Shown here: positions 58,167 to 64,000 of the stretch, one piece after another
Numbering within the stretch: the stretch's first letter is position 1
How the letters are laid out: every line of letters begins with the position of its first letter
From: a virus
Length of the DNA: 64,000 nucleotides
Reading direction: 5' to 3' (one strand)
IMG/VR virus record: IMGVR_UViG_3300046804_003518
Span: 124,001 to 188,000 of that record
The notes under the pieces: model-generated
What the model was told of the DNA's origin: nothing
Database searches by the model: none
The model's input: only the letters and a program-made list of their open reading frames with translations
Program-made: the position numbers and the translations under genes

Positions 58167-59362
58167 CAAAAAGAATAGCAGTAATAGGAGCAGGAACAGC
58201 TGGTGCAATATCAGCTGGAATGTTCTTACGTCACTTTCCAGATGATGAAATACAATGGTATTTTGACTCAAGCATATCTCCCCAGGCAGTCGGCGAGGGG
58301 TCAAATCTAGGTGTTCCTAGAATGCTTCTTAACACAGTCAATTTTAGATACCAAGACTTATTTGCAATCCAAGGAACAATTAAGATGGGGATTGCAAAAT
58401 ATAATTGGGGCTCAAAGAACAATTACTTTTTTCACGACTTTGGTCCACCATTAGTTGGTTACCATTTCAATGCTGTTGGTTTACAACAACACATCTTATC
58501 TGTTATTAAAGACAAAGTAACTGTCATTGATAAGAATGTTACAAGAGATACGATTGATGCTGACTATGTTATTGATTGCTCTGGCAGACCAAAAACATTT
58601 GAAGATTACAATGTTCTAGATTGCATTCCTGTTAACTCAGTCCATGTTACACAATGCTTTTGGGATTATCCAAAGTTTGTCCACACATTGACAATTGCGA
58701 GGAAGCATGGTTGGGTATTTGGTATACCTTTACAGAATAGGTGTTCAATTGGATACCTATTCAACAACAATATTAGTAGTCTTGAGGATGTGAAAGAAGA
58801 TGTTAAGGAAGTGTTTGAGCAGTTTGGTCTCCAGCCAAGTGATACTACCAATACGTTTTCGTTTTCCTCATACTATAAAAAGGTAAACTACACTGACAGA
58901 GTTGCATTCAATGGCAACGCATCATTCTTTTCTGAGCCACTAGAGGCCACAACAATTGGAAATATGGTTGAGGTCAATTCAAGAATGGTTCATATAATTA
59001 ACAATAATCTTTCACCAGAAAAAGCCAACAAATTTTATAATGCCTTAAATAGGGGTGTCGGTGATATGATATCCCTACACTACTTTGCTGGCTCTACATT
59101 CAACACTCCATTTTGGAGCCATGCGTCAACATTGGCTACAGCTCAAATTAGGAAAGCGTGCCAGACAAGGACTTTCAGAAGAATGATTACAGCCGCAGTT
59201 GACCATATACTTGCAAACCAATCGTTTCCAAGTTTATTAGAGAAAGCAAAGACATTTCCAATTCCAGAGTGGGGAAGTTGGCCACTTGTGGCTTATTATA
59301 CTAATATTCAAGGACTAGGTATTGTTGAACAGTTGAAGCAAGTCCTAGATGAAACAAAATAA
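58163..59362 (+). CDS. Flavin-dependent halogenase-like protein (tryptophan halogenase family)
   Basis: 399 residues from ATG at 58163. IAVIGAGTAGAISAGMFL is the FAD-binding GxGxxG motif; VGEGSNLGVPRMLL corresponds to the GEAT/Lys region of tryptophan halogenases with the Lys not obvious; GWVFGIPLQNRCSIGYLF matches the WxWxIP region; FFSEPLEATTIG is the second FAD motif. Shorter than typical halogenases (about 520-540). Related genes occur in marine phages. The reaction may be halogenation or only flavin monooxygenation. Confidence 0.75.
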   Translation: MTKRIAVIGAGTAGAISAGMFLRHFPDDEIQWYFDSSISPQAVGEGSNLGVPRMLLNTVNFRYQDLFAIQGTIKMGIAKYNWGSKNNYFFHDFGPPLVGYHFNAVGLQQHILSVIKDKVTVIDKNVTRDTIDADYVIDCSGRPKTFEDYNVLDCIPVNSVHVTQCFWDYPKFVHTLTIARKHGWVFGIPLQNRCSIGYLFNNNISSLEDVKEDVKEVFEQFGLQPSDTTNTFSFSSYYKKVNYTDRVAFNGNASFFSEPLEATTIGNMVEVNSRMVHIINNNLSPEKANKFYNALNRGVGDMISLHYFAGSTFNTPFWSHASTLATAQIRKACQTRTFRRMITAAVDHILANQSFPSLLEKAKTFPIPEWGSWPLVAYYTNIQGLGIVEQLKQVLDETK

Positions 59363-59370
59363 GTTAGTTG

Positions 59371-59399
59371 TTGACTATATACATATCGTATAGTATTAT
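59371..59399 (+). promoter_or_regulatory. Sigma70-like promoter before tRNA-Thr
   Basis: TTGACT (59371-59376), 17 bases, TATTAT (59394-59399), starting 10 bases before the tRNA. Confidence 0.7.
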
Positions 59400-59409
59400 A
59401 TCCCAACAC

Positions 59410-59485
59410 GCTCCTTTAGCTCAGCCGGTAGAGCAGTCGCCTTGTAAGCGACAGGTCGTCTGTTCGATTCAGACAGGGAGCACCA
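59410..59485 (+). tRNA. tRNA-Thr (TGT)
   Basis: 76 bases with CCA. Acceptor GCTCCTT/AGGGAGC, loop CTTGTAA. Confidence 0.95.
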
Positions 59486-59622
59486 GTTTTAAGTTTTATA
59501 AATATGTCTTACCCGCCCTACCTTTCGGTGTAAGGTTTGTCGCATAGCGATGGGTATTTTTGTAAGTAGGAATCTAGGGCATAGTGCGCACTGTGTGACG
59601 ATAGATGAACCGAGACCTTTAT
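59486..59622 (+). ncRNA. Structured leader before initiator tRNA (repeat family copy)
   Basis: It contains a late octamer TATAAATA (59497-59504), then CTTACC...GGTGTAAGGTTTGTCGC, TCGC/GCGA, GGGTATTTTTGTAAG, and GCATAGTGCGCACTGTGTGACG with AACCGAGACCTTTATT next to the tRNA. The parts align with the leaders at 55700, 56185 and 56596. No gene. Confidence 0.5.
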
Positions 59623-59697
59623 TGCGGGGTAGAGAAGTGGAATCTCGTCAGCCTCATAAGCTGAAGATCGGTGGTTCAAATCCATCCCCCGCTACCA
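59623..59697 (+). tRNA. Initiator tRNA-fMet (CAT)
   Basis: 75 bases with CCA. U1 and U72 do not pair, the initiator hallmark; the body and T-arm (GGTGG-TTCAAAT) closely follow bacterial initiator tRNA. Anticodon stem TCAGC/GCTGA lacks the three canonical G:C pairs of most initiators. Loop CTCATAA. Confidence 0.9.
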
Positions 59698-59704
59698 ACT
59701 TATT

Positions 59705-59977
59705 ATGACACTAGACCAATTCAATAGCGTGTTTCCATTCGTGGCAAGTATTGCCATCATAATGAACATTCATAGACTATTGAGGGATAAAATAGTTAAG
59801 GGTATTCACCCATTCAGTCCTCTCATTGGATACGCTGGTCAGATCTCTGGAACTACTCTTCTCTATCATCTTGGTCAATACTACTCAGCAATAGCTGGTG
59901 CATGGTACACACTGTTGTCTTTGACGTGGTATTGTATGATGATATACTATAACTTTTATAAGAAAGCGCCTGGTTAG
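59705..59977 (+). CDS. Small membrane protein
   Basis: 90 residues with about three hydrophobic segments (9-25, 40-60, 62-80). No motif recognised, though the size and HPFSPLIGYAG-like turn recall small MtN3/PQ-loop units. It lies among tRNA genes and its 3' end overlaps a tRNA-like fragment. Confidence 0.5.
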   Translation: MTLDQFNSVFPFVASIAIIMNIHRLLRDKIVKGIHPFSPLIGYAGQISGTTLLYHLGQYYSAIAGAWYTLLSLTWYCMMIYYNFYKKAPG

Positions 59978-59990
59978 CTCAGCTGGTAAA
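59968..59990 (+). pseudogene. tRNA 5'-fragment
   Basis: GCCTGGT-TA-GCTC-AGCTGGTA is an acceptor strand plus D-arm start as in tRNA-Lys at 55836, but the D-stem does not close and no 3' half is found. The HNH gene and its late promoter follow. It looks like a tRNA cut by insertion of the homing gene. Confidence 0.55.
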
Positions 59991-60001
59991 ATGGTAGACC
60001 T

Positions 60002-60009
60002 TATAAATA
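60002..60009 (+). promoter_or_regulatory. T4-type late promoter TATAAATA
   Basis: Exact octamer just before the AGGAGGAGG ribosome site of the HNH gene at 60027; the spacing to the ATG is short (17 bases). Confidence 0.6.
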
Positions 60010-60026
60010 TAAGGAGGAGGTCTACT

Positions 60027-60449
60027 ATGAACACGTACAATTGTTTGCATTGCAATAAACAATGCAAGAAGGGATATAGCAAAAAGAATAAGTTTTGCAG
60101 CAACGCGTGCCAAGGGAAACACAAGTGGGTTTGCGAAACAGTTCCCAGAATAGAACGTGGTGAATGTAGCGAGGCTCCAACACTTGCCAAATATCTAATT
60201 GAACAGCATGGCAAAAGATGTAAGGGGTGCGGCATAGGCGATATATGGAATGGTAAGCCACTTACATTACAAGTGGACCATATCGATGGTAACAGTGACA
60301 ACAACCAAGTTATTAATCTAAGACTACTATGTCCCAATTGCCATACACAAACAGAAACATATGGTAGTAAAGGTCTAGGCAATAGGTACAGAAAAGGTAC
60401 TAGACGGAATACATACAAAAGAGATTATCATAAAGCACGGATGGTCTGA
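60027..60449 (+). CDS. HNH homing endonuclease
   Basis: 140 residues from ATG at 60027 with a consensus AGGAGG. A zinc-ribbon CLHCNKQC...FCSNACQGKH precedes the HNH core CKGCG...LQVDHIDGNSDNNQVINL and CPNCH. It sits inside the tRNA array; its last 15 bases overlap the 5' end of tRNA-Val. A typical mobile gene. Confidence 0.9.
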   Translation: MNTYNCLHCNKQCKKGYSKKNKFCSNACQGKHKWVCETVPRIERGECSEAPTLAKYLIEQHGKRCKGCGIGDIWNGKPLTLQVDHIDGNSDNNQVINLRLLCPNCHTQTETYGSKGLGNRYRKGTRRNTYKRDYHKARMV

Positions 60450-60510
60450 GAGGTCAAGCGTCACCTTTACACGGTGAATTATGTAGGTTCGAGTCCTACT
60501 CCGTGCACCA
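60435..60510 (+). tRNA. tRNA-Val (TAC)
   Basis: 76 bases with CCA. Acceptor GCACGGA/TCCGTGC, loop TTTACAC. Its first 15 bases also encode the end of the HNH protein. Confidence 0.95.
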
Positions 60511-60558
60511 ACCAATTAATAGCCTCGTACTGTTCAGGCAAGTGGGGCAAAGGCCGGT

Positions 60559-60605
60559 GGACTCGCGGCGCCAAGCACGAAAAAGGCCTTGGCCAACATG
60601 AGTCC
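60559..60605 (+). ncRNA. Stable two-stem RNA hairpin before tRNA-Ser
   Basis: GGACTC (60559-60564)/GAGTCC (60600-60605) encloses GCCAAG (60570-60575)/CTTGGC (60588-60593) with a purine-rich loop. It is not followed by a T-run, so not a classical terminator. It may shape or process the precursor of tRNA-Ser. Confidence 0.5.
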
Positions 60606-60616
60606 TTCTTTCTATT

Positions 60617-60704
60617 GGAAGGTTGCTAGAGAGGCCTATTAGCGCTCTTTGCTAAAGAGATGGATGTAACAGTCACGTAGGTTCGAATCCTACACCTTCC
60701 GCCA
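60617..60704 (+). tRNA. tRNA-Ser (GCT)
   Basis: 88 bases with long variable arm and CCA. Acceptor GGAAGGT/ACCTTCC, loop TTGCTAA. Confidence 0.95.
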
Positions 60705-60705
60705 T

Positions 60706-60781
60706 AGCAGTGTAGCATAGTGGCTAATGCGCCTCCTTCATACGGAGTCTATCGTCAGTTCGAGTCTGACCACTGCTACCA
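60706..60781 (+). tRNA. tRNA-Met elongator (CAT)
   Basis: 76 bases with CCA. Acceptor AGCAGTG/CACTGCT, loop TTCATAC. Full pairing at 1:72, so an elongator. Confidence 0.9.
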
Positions 60782-60786
60782 TTTTT

Positions 60787-60863
60787 ACCCTCTTAGTTCA
60801 GTGGATTAGAACGCAACGCTACGGACGTTGAGGTCGGGAGTTCAAGTCTCTCAGAGGGTGCCA
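60787..60863 (+). tRNA. tRNA-Arg (ACG)
   Basis: 77 bases with CCA. Acceptor ACCCTCT/AGAGGGT, loop CTACGGA. Reads CGN when A34 is deaminated. Confidence 0.95.
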
Positions 60864-60867
60864 GTAT

Positions 60868-60944
60868 GCGGGTAGATAGGACAAGGGGCGTCCAGCAGCC
60901 TTCCAAGCTGACAATGCGGAGTTCGACTCTCCCTACCCGCTCCA
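60868..60944 (+). tRNA. tRNA-Gly (TCC)
   Basis: 77 bases with CCA. Acceptor GCGGGTA/TACCCGC, loop CTTCCAA. The D-arm region is longer and less regular than usual. Confidence 0.9.
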
Positions 60945-60946
60945 AT

Positions 60947-61023
60947 GGTGGCTGTCGTCAAGTGGTTAAGACCATGGATTGTGATTCCATTATTCGTGGG
61001 TTCGAATCCCACCAGTCACCCCA
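60947..61023 (+). tRNA. tRNA-His (GTG)
   Basis: 77 bases including the G at -1 that pairs with C73, the His identity feature. Acceptor GTGGCTG/CAGTCAC, loop TTGTGAT. Confidence 0.95.
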
Positions 61024-61038
61024 TATACATATAAGATC

Positions 61039-61114
61039 GGGACCATAGCTCAGTTGGTAGAGCAAACGCTTGATAAGCGTTAGGTCACTGGTTCAAGCCC
61101 AGTTGGTCCCACCA
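61039..61114 (+). tRNA. tRNA-Ile (GAT)
   Basis: 76 bases with CCA. Acceptor GGGACCA/TGGTCCC, loop TTGATAA. Confidence 0.95.
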
Positions 61115-61137
61115 CCTTTAAGGTCTTACTATTTGCA

Positions 61138-61824
61138 ATGAACAGTATAAAAACATTTACAATTGATCAGCAACTAGCAGACCAGCTAGAGCAAGAAGTT
61201 ATAACGAGTAGTATACCAAAATACACTTACCTTAAAAGAACAGCTGAATATCCTTACAACAATAGAAGTCCTACAGCTGGTGGTATGAAAATAATACATG
61301 CCCAAGGATTCACCAACGGTGTCTATACAATGCATAGACACTTCCCCCTCCATGGTTCGTTTGAAGATATGCTAAAGAAAGACCCAACGAATACAGCTGT
61401 GGTCGCTCCTAGCATTGCCAATATAACTTTTCATCTGAGAGAAAGATTTTTAGATCCTTCATATGATGTCGTAAGAGTCTATGCTAATATTATGACAATT
61501 GGAGTAGAGTATGGGGTGCTTGATCCCCATCCAGACCTCAAGGATCCAGATGCAGTGACATTTCTTTACTATGTTATTGATAGTGATGGGGATACGTTTA
61601 TCTTTGATGAAAAAGAAGACAAAGTGGTCTCTAGGCATTCGCCTAAAAAGGGAACAGGAATAATGTACCCATCATCAACTATTCATGCTGCCTCTGTGCC
61701 AATGAAGCACGAAATCAGATCGGCATTGAATATCATATACGGTAAGAATTATTATAAAAGATTTGGTCAAAATGTTATAGATCAATATAACCAACACCGT
61801 GTGAAACAAACAAGACGACGCTAA
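61138..61824 (+). CDS. 2-oxoglutarate/Fe(II) oxygenase, array member 1
   Basis: 228 residues. DPHPDLKD supplies HxD, LYYVIDSDGDTFIF the central strands, PSSTIHAASVP the second His and EIRSALNIIY the Arg for 2-oxoglutarate. All Fe and co-substrate residues are present. Substrate unknown: a protein, nucleic acid base or small molecule. First of four related genes here, interrupted by a methyltransferase and a tRNA. Confidence 0.8.
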   Translation: MNSIKTFTIDQQLADQLEQEVITSSIPKYTYLKRTAEYPYNNRSPTAGGMKIIHAQGFTNGVYTMHRHFPLHGSFEDMLKKDPTNTAVVAPSIANITFHLRERFLDPSYDVVRVYANIMTIGVEYGVLDPHPDLKDPDAVTFLYYVIDSDGDTFIFDEKEDKVVSRHSPKKGTGIMYPSSTIHAASVPMKHEIRSALNIIYGKNYYKRFGQNVIDQYNQHRVKQTRRR

Positions 61825-61833
61825 GGAGTAGTT

Positions 61834-62415
61834 ATGGCATACCTACCAGAGTATTTGGCATTTGTAACAGAAGCAATTAGGCTCGAGTTCTTTCAGCCTA
61901 ATGGACTATGGATGTTTGAGCTTGGTAATCAAAGATTTATTGGTGGTCAGTTTACAACAGGCAAAGAACATTTTGAAAATCTTGGCATGGCCCACACATC
62001 AGTGGACTTGAATGGAGAGGATGGTGCCCTACCTCTTGATCTAAGATGTCCAGAAATGTTCTACAAATTTAGATGTAAGTATGATGTTCTTACCAACCTT
62101 GGTACCACAGAGCATGTGGAGCCAATTGAAAAGCAATACGAATGCTTTTCTATTGTCCACGACGTTGTCAAACCAGGTGGTATTATGATTCACATGGTTC
62201 CTGATGTCGAAGAGCTAGACAACTCAGGAGCATGGAATGGGCATTGTAATGTATACTATAGAAAAGAATTTTTTGATAAGTTAGCTGAGCATTGTGACTA
62301 TACAGTACTAGAGAATAAAGTTATATTTGGTTTAAGGTCTGTTGTCCTGAGAAAGGAAAATGCAATAGGATTTACTACTAACACTGATATCTTTAACCTA
62401 ATTGAATATCGATGA
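61834..62415 (+). CDS. SAM-dependent methyltransferase-like protein
   Basis: 193 residues. MFELGNQRFIGG is a degenerate motif I; DVLTNLGTTEHVEPIEKQY and VKPGGIMIHMVPD match the later motifs of Methyltransf_11-like enzymes. It sits within the oxygenase array, with AAGGAG upstream and ATGA overlap downstream, so it may act on the same substrate as the oxygenases. Confidence 0.65.
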   Translation: MAYLPEYLAFVTEAIRLEFFQPNGLWMFELGNQRFIGGQFTTGKEHFENLGMAHTSVDLNGEDGALPLDLRCPEMFYKFRCKYDVLTNLGTTEHVEPIEKQYECFSIVHDVVKPGGIMIHMVPDVEELDNSGAWNGHCNVYYRKEFFDKLAEHCDYTVLENKVIFGLRSVVLRKENAIGFTTNTDIFNLIEYR

Positions 62416-63050
62416 TGAAGCCTTTTACTGTACCCAATGAACTAGCCAATAAGTTAGAAAGTGATGCAATGCATCTACTTACTACAAACAAACCAGTATG
62501 GAGACTACTTACTGGAATGGAAAATTATAGTCCAATGGAATTAGCTAGACGTAAGGTACTTAGTGAGGCAGTAAATATACCACTGAAAGAACCAACGTGC
62601 CTCTTTGATCCAATTTATTATTCATCAAGAGACTATCAGTCGCATGGTACCTTTGAGCGGATGGTTAAAAAGGTACCTCCGGCTATTCCAAGTATTGTAA
62701 ATTTAGTTAATTATCTTCGTGATGCATATCTTGATCCTTCATATGATTTGTGTAGGCTATATGTTAACCTATTATCGAAGGCACCAAGAACTCTATTTCC
62801 TCCCCACATGGATTGGAATAAAGATGGTAGTTATACTTTCCTCTATTATATTATAGATAGTGATGGCGAGACATTTGTGTTTGATAAAGATACAAATCAA
62901 GTAGCAGGGCAGGCGTTGCCTAAGAAGGGGACAGGAATTTATTTCCCTTCATCAACTATCCACGCCGCATCAACACCAGTGGTCTCAGAAGTTCGTCTTG
63001 TAGCCAATGTTGTCTTTTGTAAAGACTTCTTCAAACAGAACAAGATGTAA
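62412..63050 (+). CDS. 2-oxoglutarate/Fe(II) oxygenase, array member 2
   Basis: 212 residues. FPPHMDWNKDG gives HxD, FLYYIIDSDGETFVF, PSSTIHAASTP and EVRLVANVVF follow in the same order as member 1, to which it is clearly paralogous. The N-terminal 60 residues differ most between members and may set the substrate. Confidence 0.8.
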   Translation: MMKPFTVPNELANKLESDAMHLLTTNKPVWRLLTGMENYSPMELARRKVLSEAVNIPLKEPTCLFDPIYYSSRDYQSHGTFERMVKKVPPAIPSIVNLVNYLRDAYLDPSYDLCRLYVNLLSKAPRTLFPPHMDWNKDGSYTFLYYIIDSDGETFVFDKDTNQVAGQALPKKGTGIYFPSSTIHAASTPVVSEVRLVANVVFCKDFFKQNKM

Positions 63051-63051
63051 T

Positions 63052-63612
63052 ATGGTAACTTTAGTAAACAATATACCTTCAGTTATATCTGATCGAGTAG
63101 AAGATTGGGTGACGGGAACAAAAATTCCATGGTTTTATTTTAACCACACTCTCGGTGTCAACCCTAAGGGAGCGTATAGCGTTGACCAGGACAAGTATAT
63201 CATCAAAGACCTTCCTAGGTTCACACACTACTTTTTTCCAAACTCAAAAACATTAGTAGAGGATAAGGCTGCTATTCAACCATTGACCGAATGGATAAAG
63301 GCTAACTATTTACCTAATTATGATGTGAAGAGGGTAATGGGTAACCTCACAACACAAATGGCTGATGCTAACAAATATTTAAACATACCGCATGTTGATT
63401 CAGATGCTGATACAATGTATACTTTTCTTTACTATGTAAATAGTAGCGATGGAAAGACAGTGTTCTTTAAAGACAGAAAAATTGATTGTGAGGTAGACCC
63501 TATAAAGGGAACTGGTGCTTTGTTTCCGTCAAATGTTATTCATGCCGGCCAAATTCCACATATAAATACAAGCAGGTATGTGATTAATATTATCTTTTCA
63601 AAGCGGGATTGA
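63052..63612 (+). CDS. 2-oxoglutarate/Fe(II) oxygenase, array member 3
   Basis: 186 residues from ATG at 63052, one base after the previous stop. NIPHVDSDAD gives HxD, FLYYVNSSDGKTVFF, PSNVIHAGQIP and SRYVINIIF the remaining motifs. The end of the gene (tga at 63610) overlaps the tRNA-Gly start by 10 bases. Confidence 0.8.
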   Translation: MVTLVNNIPSVISDRVEDWVTGTKIPWFYFNHTLGVNPKGAYSVDQDKYIIKDLPRFTHYFFPNSKTLVEDKAAIQPLTEWIKANYLPNYDVKRVMGNLTTQMADANKYLNIPHVDSDADTMYTFLYYVNSSDGKTVFFKDRKIDCEVDPIKGTGALFPSNVIHAGQIPHINTSRYVINIIFSKRD

Positions 63613-63676
63613 TGTAATGGTAGCCTGGAACCTTGCCAAGGTTCACGCGCGAGTTCGATTCTCGCATCCCGCTCCA
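63603..63676 (+). tRNA. tRNA-Gly (GCC)
   Basis: 74 bases with CCA. Acceptor GCGGGAT/ATCCCGC, loop TTGCCAA. Stands apart from the main array, between two oxygenase genes, and its 5' end lies within the previous gene. Confidence 0.95.
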
Positions 63677-63686
63677 GGAGCTTATA

Positions 63687-64000
63687 ATGGTTGAAGTTAT
63701 TACAGTGGATAAGGGGTTAGCAGATGAGGTGGAGGCTGAGTTGTACTCGCCACTCAAACCTCAGTGGGGATATTATAATATGACAACTGAGTTCTATCAT
63801 AAGAATGCTAACGATCAACAAAGAGCAGTGATCGATAAACATTCTCAGGCATACGGGCCCGTAATAGATACTCAGCGATTTACGTTTCCTATATACTCTC
63901 GTTTGCCAGAACCAAATAACCAACAATCATTTTTTCAAATTCGTAGTAACCCAAACTCATTATACAGAAAAAGATTTAAATTTCTACCAGACCTAATTGA
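63687..64000 (+). CDS. N-terminal part of a protein like the oxygenase array members (partial)
   Basis: 104 codons open to the right edge, from ATG at 63687 with AGGAGC upstream. The N-terminus (MVEVITVDKGLADEVEAELY) has the same layout as members 1-3 (short strand, then an ELADxxE helix, then a Trp/Tyr strand). The metal motifs would lie beyond the window, so the family is inferred. Confidence 0.5.
   Translation, partial: MVEVITVDKGLADEVEAELYSPLKPQWGYYNMTTEFYHKNANDQQRAVIDKHSQAYGPVIDTQRFTFPIYSRLPEPNNQQSFFQIRSNPNSLYRKRFKFLPDLI

Noticed and set aside
1-64000. Integrase, attachment site or other temperate-phage module
   Set aside because: No recombinase, repressor/integrase pair or att-like tRNA duplication was seen; the only tRNA fragment is explained better by the homing gene.

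Overview
The window is almost certainly part of the genome of a tailed phage of the T4-like (myovirus) kind, probably marine. It is AT-rich and very densely packed: most genes overlap or abut, with ATGA, GTGA or TAATG junctions. All but one of the supported genes lie on the + strand. T4-type evidence includes repeated TATAAATA late promoters, a gp61-like primase, an RNase H of the T4 rnh family, class Ia NrdA/NrdB, PhoH, a probable gp33 late co-activator and conserved head-region proteins. The host cannot be named. The phage carries a two-piece permuted tmRNA whose tag begins AND, which fits a proteobacterial and most likely alphaproteobacterial host better than a cyanobacterium. No photosynthesis genes are present.

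Layout. 1-8.5 kb: late virion or head-interior genes, several carrying a short F-x-x-F-(V/L/A)-x-E-like motif, plus a small metallopeptidase. 8.5-18.9 kb: lysis and envelope genes (lipoprotein, holin-like protein, GH19+M15 endolysin, two large secreted proteins of which one is Asn/Thr-rich, secreted thermonuclease, spanin pair), then a methyltransferase and a superoxide dismutase. 19-24 kb: primase, nrdA, nrdB and two 2-oxoglutarate oxygenases. 24-29 kb: glycosyltransferase, cytidylyltransferase, two sulfotransferase-like genes and an APS-kinase-like/nucleotidyltransferase fusion. 29-34 kb: AhpC-type peroxiredoxin and AhpD, small secreted proteins, the permuted tmRNA, a SleB-type hydrolase and an adenylosuccinate synthetase homologue. 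34-38.9 kb: methyltransferases and glycosyltransferases. 38.9-43 kb: short genes read from a sigma70-like promoter, then rnh. 43-50 kb: homing endonucleases, phoH, a PD-(D/E)XK nuclease and a tandem family of small beta-rich proteins. 50-55 kb: dCMP deaminase, gp33-like gene, split carbamoyltransferases and an AAA ATPase. 55.4-61.1 kb, plus one tRNA at 63.6 kb: 23 tRNA genes interspersed with structured non-coding RNA (including a hammerhead ribozyme), membrane proteins, a flavin-dependent halogenase and an HNH endonuclease. 61-64 kb: an array of paralogous 2-oxoglutarate oxygenases with a methyltransferase.

How it works together. Sigma70-like promoters (TTGACA/TATAAT) drive early genes and the tRNA array, and TATAAATA promoters drive late genes. 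The tRNAs (including initiator, elongator-Met and probable Ile2 CAT tRNAs) and the tmRNA support translation and ribosome rescue. Ribonucleotide reductase, dCMP deaminase and the PurA homologue feed nucleotide supply. Superoxide dismutase, AhpC and AhpD form a plausible peroxide and superoxide defence chain. The glycosyl-, sulfo-, carbamoyl- and methyltransferases and oxygenases look like a surface or nucleoside modification arsenal. The most striking signals are RNA-based: the permuted tmRNA with a G3:U70 acceptor stem, the type I hammerhead in the tRNA array, and a related RNA leader repeated before four tRNAs.
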